Program-made: the position numbers and the translations under genes | Assembly (NCBI GenBank): GCA_963704535.1 | Contig: OY969916.1 | Location: forward strand, 11,036,001 to 11,100,000 | Direction of reading: 5' to 3' | Origin: G963704535 sp963704535 | GTDB lineage: Bacteria; Chloroflexota; Chloroflexia; Chloroflexales; Roseiflexaceae | Length of the DNA stretch: 64,000 nucleotides | Part shown: positions 42,233-50,664 of the stretch, in pieces | Numbering within the stretch: the stretch's first letter is position 1 | How the letters are laid out: the number at the start of each line of letters is the position of its first letter | The notes under the pieces: generated by a model | What the model saw: only the letters and a program-made list of their open reading frames with translations | What the model was told of the DNA's origin: nothing | Databases searched by the model: none

Positions 42233-42919
42233 TCATTGCCGGAATCGATAGCCAACCCCCGGCTCGGTGAGGATGAAGCGCGGCCTGGCTGGGTCATCGT
42301 TGAGCTTGCGGCGCAACTGCCCGACGAAGACGCGCAGGGTTTGGGTGTCGCGCTCGGAAGCGACACCCCAGACCTCGCGCAGCAGTTGAGTATGCGTCAG
42401 TACCTTGCCGGCGTGGGTCGCCAGCAGCTTGAGCAGGTCGTACTCGGTCGGTGTCAGGTGAACCTCCTGATCGGCCAGGAAGACCTGCCGGCGCGTCAGG
42501 TCGAGGCGCAGATCGTCGAAGGTCAGCACTGGGTCGTCCGCGCCCGCCGAATGGGCCACGTGACGCAGCGCCACCCGGATACGGGCCAGCAGCTCGCCCA
42601 GGCTGAATGGCTTCGTCAGGTAGTCGTCGGCGCCCATGTCGAGCGCGGTGATCTTGTCCTGATCCGCGTCGCGCACCGAGAGCACAATGATCGGCACCGA
42701 GGACCAACTGCGGATCGTCCGGCAGACGTCGAGCCCACCGAGCTTGGGCAGCCCCAGGTCGAGCACGATCACGTCCGGGCGCCAGGCTACCGCCTTCTCG
42801 ACCGCCTCCAGGCCGTCGGCAGCGGTCTCGACTTCGTAGCCATAGCCACCCAGCCCGGTCTGCAACAGCCGCCGGATCGGGACCTCGTCATCGACTACCA
42901 GGATGCGCGCTCCGCTCAT
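42233..42919 (-). CDS. KdpE-like OmpR-family response regulator
   Basis: A 228-residue regulator. The receiver has Asp54 (PDVIVLDLGLPKLGG), IIVLSVRDADQDKI (the SVR variant typical of KdpE) and DYLTKPFSLGELLARIRVALR. The winged helix has VHLTPTEYDLLKLLATHAGKV, THTQLLREVWG and LTEPGVGYRFR. These match KdpE closely. In KdpDE systems the regulator responds to low K+ or osmotic stress. It lies just downstream of a KdpD-like kinase and upstream of the permease operon, its probable target. No kdpFABC genes are in view. Confidence 0.9.
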   Translation of the reverse strand: MSGARILVVDDEVPIRRLLQTGLGGYGYEVETAADGLEAVEKAVAWRPDVIVLDLGLPKLGGLDVCRTIRSWSSVPIIVLSVRDADQDKITALDMGADDYLTKPFSLGELLARIRVALRHVAHSAGADDPVLTFDDLRLDLTRRQVFLADQEVHLTPTEYDLLKLLATHAGKVLTHTQLLREVWGVASERDTQTLRVFVGQLRRKLNDDPARPRFILTEPGVGYRFRQ

Positions 42920-42936
42920 ATCCGCTCTACGATTTA

Positions 42937-43054
42937 CGATTACGTGAAACGTGAAACGTGATGCGTGATCTGGTCATCTTGTCACCTTGTCACCTTGTCA
43001 TCTTGTCAGAAAGAAGGTGGTCGGTGGTCGGTGGTCGGTGGTCGGTGGTCAGCG
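42937..43054. repeat. Heptamer and octamer arrays between the kinase and regulator
   Basis: cgtgaaa heptamers (42941-42960), gtcatctt/gtcacctt octamers (42972-43010) and five ggtggtc heptamers (43016-43054) lie next to each other. The last array encodes the kinase C terminus. Confidence 0.85.
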
Positions 43055-44474
43055 GCAGCGTGAACAGAAACGCCGCTCCGCCGTCGGGGCAGTTGGCGGC
43101 CCAGATGCGCCCGTGGTGCGCCTCGACGATCCCTTTGCAGATCGCCAGCCCCAGGCCGGCGCCGCCGTCGGCGCTTTGTAGCGCTGGGCCACGGTAGAAC
43201 TTATCGAAGATCCGCGCGCTCTGGCCGAGCGGGATGCCTGGGCCGCGGTCGCGGATCGTCACTAGGATGTGCGGCTCGGCGGAGTCCTGCTCGCGGCGCG
43301 CCATGATGGTGATCGGCGTGTCGGGCGGCGTGTACTTGACCGTGTTCTCCAGCAGGTTGGTAAAGACCTGGTCAATCAACGTCGCGTTGACCGAGACCAG
43401 CGGCAGGTCCGGCTCCAACTCGACGGCGACCGGATGGCCGGTGAGTTGGAGCGTCATCCGCTGGAGCACTGAGCCGATCACTTCGGCGAGGTCCTCCCAA
43501 TCGCGCGCAAGCTGTAGCGCGTCCGCCTCGATCCGCGATATGGACAGCAGGTTGCCGACGATCCGGTTGAGCCGGTCGGCCTCGGCGTCGATCGTCTGCC
43601 CCAGCCCGCGCTGCGTTGCTGCATCCCAGGTCACATCGTCGGCCAGCAGCGTCGAGACGGCGCCCTTGATCACCGCCAGTGGCGTGCGCAGATCGTGCGA
43701 GACCGAGGAGATCAGCGCCGACTTGAGCTGATCGGATTCGGCCAGCGCCTGGGTATGCGCCGCCTGCTTGACTAGGCGCGCCCGCTCGATCGCCAGGTGC
43801 GCCTGCGCCGCCAGCGCGTCGAGCAGCCAGCTCTCATGCTTATCGAGGCCACCGCTGGGCGTGTGCTCGGCGACGCGCAGCGCTCCAAGCACCGTCGCAC
43901 CATCGCGCATGAAGGCGCTGATCATATGGAGCCGGGCGTCGGGCTGTCCGACGACGGTGTGCTCGTATGAATGTCCGTTCTCATCATAGATCAGGATGGT
44001 ACACATCGACGTATTCAGCAGCCGGCAGGTCGTTTCGGCGATCGTCGGCAAGATCCGGTCCAAGTCCACCTGGGCGCTGATCGCCTGGCTGAGATTGTAG
44101 AGCGCGGCCATCTCGGTCACCCGCCGCTGCGCCGCCGCAGCCTCGTTATGTGCTCGCGTCGCCAGGCCGCTGGCGATCACAGCGACGACCAGGTAGGTGA
44201 TCAGGCGCAGCACGTTCTGCGGGTCTTCCACATGGAGCGTGTAGAGTGGCGGCACGAAGAAGAAGTTGAAGGCCAAGAAGCTCAACAGCGAGGCAAAGAT
44301 GCCCGGCCCCAGCCCGGCGACCGCCGCCACCACGAACACCCCCAGCAGGTAGAACAGCGCGATATTGGCGCTCTCCAGGGAAGAGACGATCGGTAAGAAA
44401 CACAGGGTGATCGCCGCGGTGATGATCGCCGCGATGCTGTAACGCCAGATTGGAGATAACCGGAGTGTTCCCAT
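42990..44474 (-). CDS. KdpD-like histidine kinase lacking the N-terminal KdpD and USP domains
   Basis: A 494-residue kinase. Residues 10-105 form the four-helix DUF4118 domain of KdpD (FYLLGVFVVA, FNFFFVPPLYTLHVEDPQNV). A GAF domain follows (about 125-235), then HisKA with His260 in SSVSHDLRTP and an ATPase domain (NLLENTVKYTPP, DRGPGIPLGQSARIFDKFYR, GAGLGLAICKGI). The cytoplasmic KdpD sensor domain and UspA-like domain of classic KdpD are absent, so this is the short form. The final TTDHRPPTTDHLLSDKMTR is encoded by ggtggtc and octamer repeats, replacing the natural C terminus. It pairs with the KdpE-like regulator. Confidence 0.9.
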   Translation of the reverse strand: MGTLRLSPIWRYSIAAIITAAITLCFLPIVSSLESANIALFYLLGVFVVAAVAGLGPGIFASLLSFLAFNFFFVPPLYTLHVEDPQNVLRLITYLVVAVIASGLATRAHNEAAAAQRRVTEMAALYNLSQAISAQVDLDRILPTIAETTCRLLNTSMCTILIYDENGHSYEHTVVGQPDARLHMISAFMRDGATVLGALRVAEHTPSGGLDKHESWLLDALAAQAHLAIERARLVKQAAHTQALAESDQLKSALISSVSHDLRTPLAVIKGAVSTLLADDVTWDAATQRGLGQTIDAEADRLNRIVGNLLSISRIEADALQLARDWEDLAEVIGSVLQRMTLQLTGHPVAVELEPDLPLVSVNATLIDQVFTNLLENTVKYTPPDTPITIMARREQDSAEPHILVTIRDRGPGIPLGQSARIFDKFYRGPALQSADGGAGLGLAICKGIVEAHHGRIWAANCPDGGAAFLFTLPLTTDHRPPTTDHLLSDKMTR

Positions 44475-44549
44475 GGCTGTGCGAGCTCGGCTAACCGCAC
44501 GCGCAGTATAGCACGAGTCGCGCCTGGTGTACTGCGGGATGTGATCTCG

Positions 44550-45498
44550 TCAGCGCGGCACCTCGACCCGCGAGAGGATGCGCGTCATCGCCGTGTCGGC
44601 GTTCAGCCCCTCGATCTCGGCCTCCGGCTTCAGGATGATCCGGTGGCGGTAGACCGGGCGCACCAGGAACTTGACATCGTCGGGCACGACGAACTGCGCG
44701 CCCCTGCATGGCCGCCCAGCTCTTCGCCGCCAGCAGCAGCCCGATCGACGCGCGCGGCGATCCGCCCAGCACCAGGTCCAGGCTCTTGCGGCTGGCCTGC
44801 GCGATGTCAGTGATATATTTGAGGATGCCCTCATCCACCTGTACCTCGCGAATCTCGGCTTTGCACTGGGCCAGCACCTCCGGCGTGACCGTGCGCTGCA
44901 ACTCGATCCGCTCGATGTGGTGGGCGTCGAAGCCGTGATGGTAGCGCCGCAGCACCTCGATCTCGACCTCCTGGGGCGCGTAATCGACCAACACCTTGAA
45001 CAGGAAGCGGTCGAGTTGGGCTTCGGGCAGCGGGTAGGTGCCCTCGTACTCGACCGGGTTCTGGGTCGCGATCACAAAGAACGGCTCCGGCAGCGGCAGC
45101 CGCTGGCCCTCGATCGTGACCTGCTGCTCCTCCATTGCCTCCAGCAGCGCGCTCTGGGTCTTGGCCGGGGCGCGGTTGATCTCGTCGCCCAGCAGCAGAT
45201 TGGTGAAGATCGGCCCCTGACGCAGCCGGAACTGGCTCGTGCCCATCTCGAACACCTGGGTGCCGACCACGTCGGAGGGCATCAGGTCGGGCGTGAACTG
45301 GATGCGCTTGAACTCGGTCTGCGTCAGCGCCGACAGCGTCTTGGCCATCAAGGTCTTGGCGGTGCCGGGCACGCCTTCGATCAGCACGTGGCCGCCGCTG
45401 AACAGGGCGATCAGGAGCTGCGTGAAGGACTCCTCCTGGCCGACCAGCACTTTGGCCGCCTCGGCGCGGATGTGGTTGGTGGTGTCTTGGACCAGCAT
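44550..45498 (-). pseudogene. MoxR-family AAA+ ATPase with a single-base frameshift near the C terminus
   Basis: From ATG 45498 (AAGGAG 5 bases upstream) the frame reads a standard MoxR: Walker A GVPGTAKT, Walker B LLGDEINRAP, sensor 1 FFVIATQNPVEYEGTYPLPE, and LGGSPRASIGLLLAAKSWAAMQG. Between 44697 and 44704 one extra base moves homology to the next frame (AQFVVPDDVKFLVRPVYRHR, IILKPEAEIEG), ending at 44550. MoxR ATPases act as chaperones with VWA-domain partners. It belongs to the cluster with DUF4350 and DUF4129. The usual DUF58 partner is absent. If the shift is real the lid is lost; otherwise it is an assembly error. Confidence 0.8.
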
Positions 45499-45511
45499 GG
45501 AACTCCTTGTG

Positions 45512-45580
45512 AGAACAAAGAACAAAGAGCAAAGAACAAAAAACCTGTAGGGTAGGCCCTCCGTGGCCGCCCACCCAAAC
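45512..45580. repeat. gaacaaa heptamers followed by a family D element
   Basis: Four gaacaaa units (45512-45540) and then 'tagggtaggccctccgtggc', the inverse of the family D element in the thiF-like gene. It separates moxR from the next gene upstream. Confidence 0.75.
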
Positions 45581-45623
45581 CCTCCGTGCCGCACAGTCAG
45601 GGATTGTATGCGGAAGAGGGTTC

Positions 45624-46805
45624 TCATGCAAGCGGGTCTTCGTCCTTGTTCGCCGGTGGCTGGGCTGCGGCGGGTTGCGGCGGGTGATCGGCGCCGGGTT
45701 GGTCGGCGGGGCGGGCAGGCAGGGCCGCCGGCACAGGGTTGGGGTGGTCGGTCGTCGCTTCTGGGTGCTCGCCACTAGAACCGATGGTCGGCGGTCGGTG
45801 GCCGGTTGTCCCACTCTCCCCCTCGGTGGTCGGTGGTCGGTGGTCGGCGGTCGGTGGTCGGTGGTCGGTGGTCGGCTCCCCGAAGTGCGCCTGCCACCAC
45901 GCCTGCACCTGCCCATTGAGGTCGGCGCCCTCGTACGCGGCCCGGTTGCGCCGGTAGAGCAGCGCCATCCAGATCGGTAGTGGCGGCAGCACAACGACAA
46001 ACCCAATCATCCAGGCGCTGGCCGAGACCGCCTGGGCGACCGTCGACTCGGCGCCCAACGCATAGATCAGCGGCAGCGGCAGCAGCAGTCCGATCGTCAT
46101 CGCCACGCTGACCCCGACCGCAGCGACCAGCACCGCCGCCAGGCCCCACACCAGCGCGTTGCGCCAGAATCGGTACCCGATCAGATCGAAGCTGCGCTGG
46201 ATCGACTGGCCGAAGGGCCGCGACTCCTGAATCCAAGGCTGAAGGCCATAGATCAGGCTGCTGTAGGTCGCCCCGCTGATCGTCAGCGCGAATGCGTAGA
46301 AGACGATGAAGAAGAGCACCAGCAGCGTGATGCCGACCGCGCCGACCGCCCCCGCGCCGCTCGATACGCTGGCCATGGCGCCGACCGCCGCGCTGCCGAA
46401 AATGAACACCGGGCAGATGCAGAGCATGCTGATGGCCGAGGAGACGATCTGGGCCAGGATATAGTAGATGATCGTGAAGCAGCCCATCCCAAACGCGCGC
46501 AGTGGGCTGATCGCCATCGCCGTGCGAAAGCGCACCGGCTGCCCCTCGGCGGCCATGATCGCCGCCCGCGAGAGCCCGCCGACCAGGTAGATCAACAGTG
46601 GGAAGAGCAGCACGAAGGCGCCAAGCATCACCACGATCGCCACGAACTCGTCGACCCAGGCGTCGGCGGCGATCACCAGGCCGGTCGCAATCGCGACTGG
46701 CACAAACCAGCTTGCCGCGATCAGGACAAAGCCGACGAAGTTGCGCCGATACAAGCTCAATCCTTCATCGAGCAGCGCGAGGATAGGTTGGAGGCGATCG
46801 ATCAT
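45624..46805 (-). CDS. Polytopic membrane protein (GDPD-membrane-domain-like) with repeat-derived tail
   Basis: A 393-residue protein. Residues 15-290 form six or seven membrane helices beginning ILALLDEGLSLYRRNFVGFV, the pattern of the membrane domain of glycerophosphodiester phosphodiesterases and of related uncharacterised proteins next to MoxR/DUF4129 genes. From about residue 310 the protein is a soluble tail of repeats (TTDHRPPTADHRPPTT, then Pro/Ala/Asp-rich sequence) encoded by ggtggtc heptamers and a family D-like segment. Function unknown; it shares its fold with the genes at 49374 and 50657. Confidence 0.75.
   Translation of the reverse strand: MIDRLQPILALLDEGLSLYRRNFVGFVLIAASWFVPVAIATGLVIAADAWVDEFVAIVVMLGAFVLLFPLLIYLVGGLSRAAIMAAEGQPVRFRTAMAISPLRAFGMGCFTIIYYILAQIVSSAISMLCICPVFIFGSAAVGAMASVSSGAGAVGAVGITLLVLFFIVFYAFALTISGATYSSLIYGLQPWIQESRPFGQSIQRSFDLIGYRFWRNALVWGLAAVLVAAVGVSVAMTIGLLLPLPLIYALGAESTVAQAVSASAWMIGFVVVLPPLPIWMALLYRRNRAAYEGADLNGQVQAWWQAHFGEPTTDHRPPTADHRPPTTEGESGTTGHRPPTIGSSGEHPEATTDHPNPVPAALPARPADQPGADHPPQPAAAQPPANKDEDPLA
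45826..45881. repeat. In-frame ggtggtc heptamer array
   Basis: About seven ggtggtc/ggcggtc units. On the coding strand they give DHRPPTT-type repeats in the C-terminal tail of the membrane protein. Confidence 0.88.
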
Positions 46806-47015
46806 GCGTGACTCGTGTTGCGTGTTGCGTGTTGCGTGATTATCCGGTCCCTATCCGCGCATCGTGATGCGTGATTCTCGGTTCTTCGTGGCCCGGTGAG
46901 GGGCGTATGCAATACGCCCTTACGTGCTCTGGCTCTCTTCCTGGTTCTCAGCTCGCCTACCCTCCATCCTCCATACTCAGATACCCCCTTCACCCTTTCA
47001 CCCTTTCACCCTTCA
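46803..47015. repeat. Intergenic heptamer/octamer arrays (gtgttgc, catcctc, tttcaccc)
   Basis: gtgttgc units (46810-46838), gcgtgat units (near 46860), catcctc (46968-46980) and tttcaccc octamers (46990-47010) fill the 210-bp gap between the DUF4350 gene and the next. Confidence 0.8.
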
Positions 47016-48176
47016 TCATCTGCTCCGCACCAACTCGGCCAGCGTCGCATCGGCCTCGGCGACGGTGCGCACCAGGCTGGCCTCGCTCAATCGTTCGCCG
47101 CGTAGCCGGGCCAGCAGCCCCAGCAGCGCCGACTCGTCGATGTTGCGGAAGCGCGCCAGATCGCGCACGAACTCGGCGTCGTCGATCTGCGGGTTGACGC
47201 CGTAGGGCCGCGCCAGGCGCCGCTTGAAGACGGTGTGGTAGTGGCCCAGGATGTAGCCGCGCTTGCCGCCGCGCTGGAATAGGTCGGCCATGCTCTCGAT
47301 ATACTCGGCGCTGCTCCGGCGCACGATCTCCTCGACCAGCGGGATCGGGCGGCCGAAGCGCCGGCCGCTCAGGATCAGATACAGCGCGATCACCGCCGTC
47401 GCGTAGGCGGCCGCCCAGCCCCACGGGCTTCCCAGCAGCACCGAGCCGGTCGAGGGCGGGGTGAAAAAGCCGTGGTGGTACTCGTCGAACAAGATCCGGC
47501 CGCCGGCAGGCACTCGCCGCAGCATGTTGAGCACCAGGGCGGCGTTCTCGGCGTCGCGCAGCCCCTGATTCGTGAATGGGTAGGTCGCGGTACTGAGGTA
47601 GACGTAGCCGCGGCCGTGCTTGATCCCGGCAATGACTATCGCGCCCGACGGGCCGGATATCTTGACATAATCCTCTCTGCGCGGGACCAGTATCCGCCCA
47701 GTGCGCAGCAGCGCCTCACCGGTCGGCGGCTGGTCGAGCACCGGCTGGCTGGGCGCGGCCCGCTCGATCTCGGCGGTGGTGCTGTAGACGGCGATCCCGA
47801 CGTCGAGTTCGTCGAGCAGCGCGTTTGGCGCGCCGGCAAAAATCGTCGTATCGTCGGCAAAGATCAGCGTGCCGCCACGCTCGACCCAATCAAGCGCTTC
47901 GCGGGTCTGGGCACGGTTGATCGGCTCGCTGGGGTTGAGAATCACCAGCGCCGCGTCCTCTTCTTCCAGCTCGAAGGGGCGATACTCCAGGCGCTGGCCG
48001 TCATAGCCCATCGCGCGCGCCCAGTTATACAGCGCCAGCGCGCCCCCCTCGGCGCTGGAATGGGTGGTCGGTATGTTAGGATCGCCGGCCTCCTGGCGAC
48101 CGGGGCCAAGCGCGACAAATAGGATCAGCGCCAGGAATAGGCCCAGGATAATGAATAGATCGCGGCGATTCTTCAC
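47016..48176 (-). CDS. DUF4350-family membrane protein
   Basis: A 386-residue protein with a membrane helix at each side of an extracytoplasmic domain. An N-terminal anchor (LFIILGLFLALILFVAL) comes first, then a glutamine-amidotransferase-like fold (SSAEGGALALYNWARAMGYD, LVILNPSEPI, LDWVERGGTLIFADD, GRILFDEYHHGF). After WGWAAAYATAVIALYLILS there is a cytoplasmic tail of about 100 residues. This is the DUF4350 family, regularly found between DUF4129 and MoxR genes. Its biochemical role is unknown. It lies between the DUF4129 gene and a membrane protein in the same orientation. Confidence 0.85.
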   Translation of the reverse strand: MKNRRDLFIILGLFLALILFVALGPGRQEAGDPNIPTTHSSAEGGALALYNWARAMGYDGQRLEYRPFELEEEDAALVILNPSEPINRAQTREALDWVERGGTLIFADDTTIFAGAPNALLDELDVGIAVYSTTAEIERAAPSQPVLDQPPTGEALLRTGRILVPRREDYVKISGPSGAIVIAGIKHGRGYVYLSTATYPFTNQGLRDAENAALVLNMLRRVPAGGRILFDEYHHGFFTPPSTGSVLLGSPWGWAAAYATAVIALYLILSGRRFGRPIPLVEEIVRRSSAEYIESMADLFQRGGKRGYILGHYHTVFKRRLARPYGVNPQIDDAEFVRDLARFRNIDESALLGLLARLRGERLSEASLVRTVAEADATLAELVRSR

Positions 48177-48189
48177 AGTATTTTCTCGT

Positions 48190-48258
48190 GCTGAAAGGGT
48201 GAAAGGGTGAAGGGGTGAACGGGTCTCCCGTTCACCCCTTCACCCTTTCACCCTTTCA
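48190..48258. repeat. Inverted octamer arrays (gtgaaagg / cctttcac)
   Basis: Three tgaaaggg-type units, a short loop 'acgggtctcccgt', and three complementary ccctttca units, between DUF4129 and DUF4350 genes. The right array includes the last codons of the DUF4129 gene. Confidence 0.85.
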
Positions 48259-49255
48259 ATGGTTCATTACGCAGTGCCTCGACCTGCTGCCGGTAGGCCG
48301 CGAACGACGCCGCGTCGAGCTGGGCATGGCCGTACCAAACCCGGTCAAAGGTATCGACGATCGGCGCCAATCGTGCGCGCAGCGCCGGGTTGTCGCGCAC
48401 GCGCTCCAGGTACTCGCGGTTGGTGAGCGCCCGGTCGTAGCGCAAGATATCGCGCTCGTCCAGCCAGAGCAGTGCCGAGAGATACAGGTAGCGCACGGCG
48501 GTGCGATGATCGCCGCTGCGGGCCAGGTCGCCGGCCTGGTCCAGGGCGGTTTTCGCGGTCAGGTGGGCCTCGGGGTCGTCCTGGCCGGCGCGGGCCTCGG
48601 CCACCATGCCGCGCCGCAGGCCAAGCAGCAGATAGGCGATCACGCCGATCAGCAGGATCGCGCCGACGACGACGACGACCCAGCCGATCACCTGGCCGGT
48701 CGCGGGCGAGACCGAGCCGATCGGGCTGATCAGGCTGTCGAGCAGGCGGCCGAGCCAGTTCAGAAAGGCGGTCAGCCAGCCGGGCGGCTCGGATTGCTGC
48801 TCTTCCTGCTTGAAGGGCGGGCGGTCGAGGATCTGGCGCAGGCGCTCGCGCGCGTCGGCGGGGGCGGCGCTGGGCGGCTGCGCCAGCGCGTCGATCAGCG
48901 CGCCGAGGCGCTCGCCGATCGCCGACAGGTCCGGCTCAACCTCGCCGAGCGCCTCGGCCAGCCAGCCGTTGTCGACGGCGATGCCGGCGCCGTCGGGCAG
49001 GCGCACGCTGGTCGTGGTCGTGAGCTGCTCAGCGACCTGCTCCAGGCCCAGACGGTCGTTGCGCTGGGCGGCGGCGAACGCCTCGCGCACCCAGCCGGTG
49101 TAGGTCGCGAGGTCGGGCTCCTGGTCCTGGGCTACCACCACTGGGGAGAACAAAGAACACAGAACAAAGAACAAAGTCACTACCACCAGTGACTGCGGTC
49201 TGAGTGCCATGGGCATCTTTGTTTTTTGTTGATTTGTTCTTTGTTCTTGGTTCAT
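48248..49255 (-). CDS. DUF4129-family membrane protein whose signal peptide is repeat-encoded
   Basis: A 335-residue protein: signal peptide, extracytoplasmic helical region (AVDNGWLAEALGEV and so on), one membrane helix (VIGWVVVVVGAILLIGVIAYLLL) and the DUF4129 domain (SGDHRTAVRYLYLSALLWLDERDILRYDRALTNREYLERV). DUF4129 is often joined to transglutaminase-like proteins and MoxR clusters. The ATG at 49255 overlaps the stop of a preceding 41-codon frame (ATGA). The signal peptide (MNQEQRTNQQKTKMPMALRP, then LVVVTLFFVLCSLFSPVVVA) is encoded by gaacaaa heptamers, hydrophilic in one part and hydrophobic where the array is inverted. Confidence 0.85.
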   Translation of the reverse strand: MNQEQRTNQQKTKMPMALRPQSLVVVTLFFVLCSLFSPVVVAQDQEPDLATYTGWVREAFAAAQRNDRLGLEQVAEQLTTTTSVRLPDGAGIAVDNGWLAEALGEVEPDLSAIGERLGALIDALAQPPSAAPADARERLRQILDRPPFKQEEQQSEPPGWLTAFLNWLGRLLDSLISPIGSVSPATGQVIGWVVVVVGAILLIGVIAYLLLGLRRGMVAEARAGQDDPEAHLTAKTALDQAGDLARSGDHRTAVRYLYLSALLWLDERDILRYDRALTNREYLERVRDNPALRARLAPIVDTFDRVWYGHAQLDAASFAAYRQQVEALRNEPLKG

Positions 49256-49390
49256 GGGCTTACCTGGGAGAACAAAGAACACAGAACAAAGAACAAAGTC
49301 ACTACCACCAGTGACTGCGGTCTGAGTGCCATGGGCATCTTTGTTCTTTGTTGATTTGTTCTTTGTTCTTGGTTCATGGGCTCATCGTCT
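49147..49390. repeat. 122-bp tandem duplication of the DUF4129 start region, made of gaacaaa heptamers
   Basis: Bases 49147-49268 and 49269-49390 are nearly identical (one difference, ttttttg versus ttctttg, in the shared array). Each copy carries the ATGA overlap, the repeat-coded signal peptide and a tract of gaacaaa units. The upper copy makes a truncated 41-residue frame (49252-49377) coupled to both neighbours. Confidence 0.9.
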
Positions 49391-50390
49391 GCTGCGCCAT
49401 CAACTCCAGGTCGTAACCCTCCTTGCGGATGCGTAGGTCGTAGTAGAGCAGGGTGTAGATCGAAAAGAGCAGCGGCAGGCTGATGATCAGCCCAAGCTGC
49501 GACATCAATGTGCCGAGCGCCTGGTTGCGGATGATCTCGCCGTCGCCGAACGCGCCGGCGCTGCCCAGGTTCAGGAAAAAGAGCACCAGCACCGACGGCA
49601 ACGCCGACATCATGACGGACAGCACGAGCACCAGGATGAAGATGCCCAGGGCGCGCCAGAACGAGCTGCCGATCAGCCGCCAGCTTCGTCGCAGCCCGGC
49701 CAGTGGGCCGAGCCCCTCCAGGACGATCGCCTGCGTAGCCAGGATAAAGCGGATGAAGAAGAACAGCGCGACCGGGATCATCAGCACGAACACGGCCAGC
49801 ACCACCAGGGACCCGAACAGCACCGCCGTGGTGGGGGAGCGGCCGAACTGCGCCGCCACGCCGACCGCGACGGCCGCGCCGATCGAGCACCCCGCGAAGA
49901 TCGCCACGATGCCGATCGCCATCAGGAACAGCAGCAGCGAGGCCGCGATCAGCGCCCCGAAGCTGCGCAGGCCGAAGCCGTACGCGCCCAAGATCGTGGT
50001 CGGCCGGCCAAGGTAGGCGTGGGAGATCGCCTTCGCCAGCGCGCCGGTGATCAGGGACTGCACGATCAACCCCTGGAGCACGGCGAGCACCAGCGTGATC
50101 GCATAGAACGTGAGGAACGAGTTGATCGGGAAGATGTCAAACGGGTCCGTGCCAGGGCGGAAGGCCGGCGGACTGGACGAGAAGCGCAGCACCTCGAGCG
50201 TCGCCTTTCCGCCGATCACAAATTGCAGCAGAAACTGCACGATCGTCATCGGCACCTGGGGCAGCGCCACGATGCCGATGAAGGTCAGGAAGTGAGCGCG
50301 GTAGAGGCGAAACGCGGCGTCGAACATGTCGCCGATGCTCATAGGGCGGAGGCGGGACGTCGGGTTAATGAATCGCTCCTGTGATGACAC
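49374..50390 (-). CDS. Polytopic membrane protein (GDPD-membrane-domain-like)
   Basis: A 338-residue protein with six helices, beginning (GTG) MSSQERFINP and then LRPMSIGDMFDAAFRLYRAH. The LRPM...DAAxRxxR start is shared with the truncated paralogue at 50657, which supports the GTG start over the inner methionine. Other conserved parts are GPLAGLRRSWRLIGSSFWRAL and IRKEGYDLELMAQ at the end. Such proteins recur beside DUF4129/MoxR genes in Chloroflexota and Actinobacteria, with no known biochemical role. Its stop overlaps the upper copy of the duplicated DUF4129 start. Confidence 0.8.
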   Translation of the reverse strand: MSSQERFINPTSRLRPMSIGDMFDAAFRLYRAHFLTFIGIVALPQVPMTIVQFLLQFVIGGKATLEVLRFSSSPPAFRPGTDPFDIFPINSFLTFYAITLVLAVLQGLIVQSLITGALAKAISHAYLGRPTTILGAYGFGLRSFGALIAASLLLFLMAIGIVAIFAGCSIGAAVAVGVAAQFGRSPTTAVLFGSLVVLAVFVLMIPVALFFFIRFILATQAIVLEGLGPLAGLRRSWRLIGSSFWRALGIFILVLVLSVMMSALPSVLVLFFLNLGSAGAFGDGEIIRNQALGTLMSQLGLIISLPLLFSIYTLLYYDLRIRKEGYDLELMAQQTMSP

Positions 50391-50448
50391 GCTAGGCGAC
50401 CAGCGGCATTATAGCAGGAGTGCAGGGGCCGGGGCAAGGAGGCAGCGG

Positions 50449-50664
50449 TTATTCAAAGATGCTATCGGTGTCGAGCTGAAGCCCCGCGATCGATTGGGCA
50501 ATCAGCGTATCGCCACGCTCGACGAGCTTTTTCACCAGATATTTCCCATTGCGCGGCTGGAGATATTGCTCGACCGTATCATTGTTGAGATCAACGAGCC
50601 ACGCTTCCGCGATATTTGCATGGGCATAGCGGGGGAGCTTTTCATCACGGTCGTAGTCAACCGA
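50449..50664 (-). pseudogene. C-terminal fragment of a Uma2-family endonuclease-like protein
   Basis: On the minus strand the frame ending at the TAA 50449-50451 reads VDYDRDEKLPRYAHANIAEA, WLVDLNNDTVEQYLQP and so on to LQLDTDSIFE. This is the second half of a Uma2 (DUF820, PD-(D/E)XK-like) protein, where SxxYDRxxKLPxYAxxGIxExWxVDL is typical. There is no start; the 5' end is fused to the truncated membrane gene at 50657. Confidence 0.8.
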
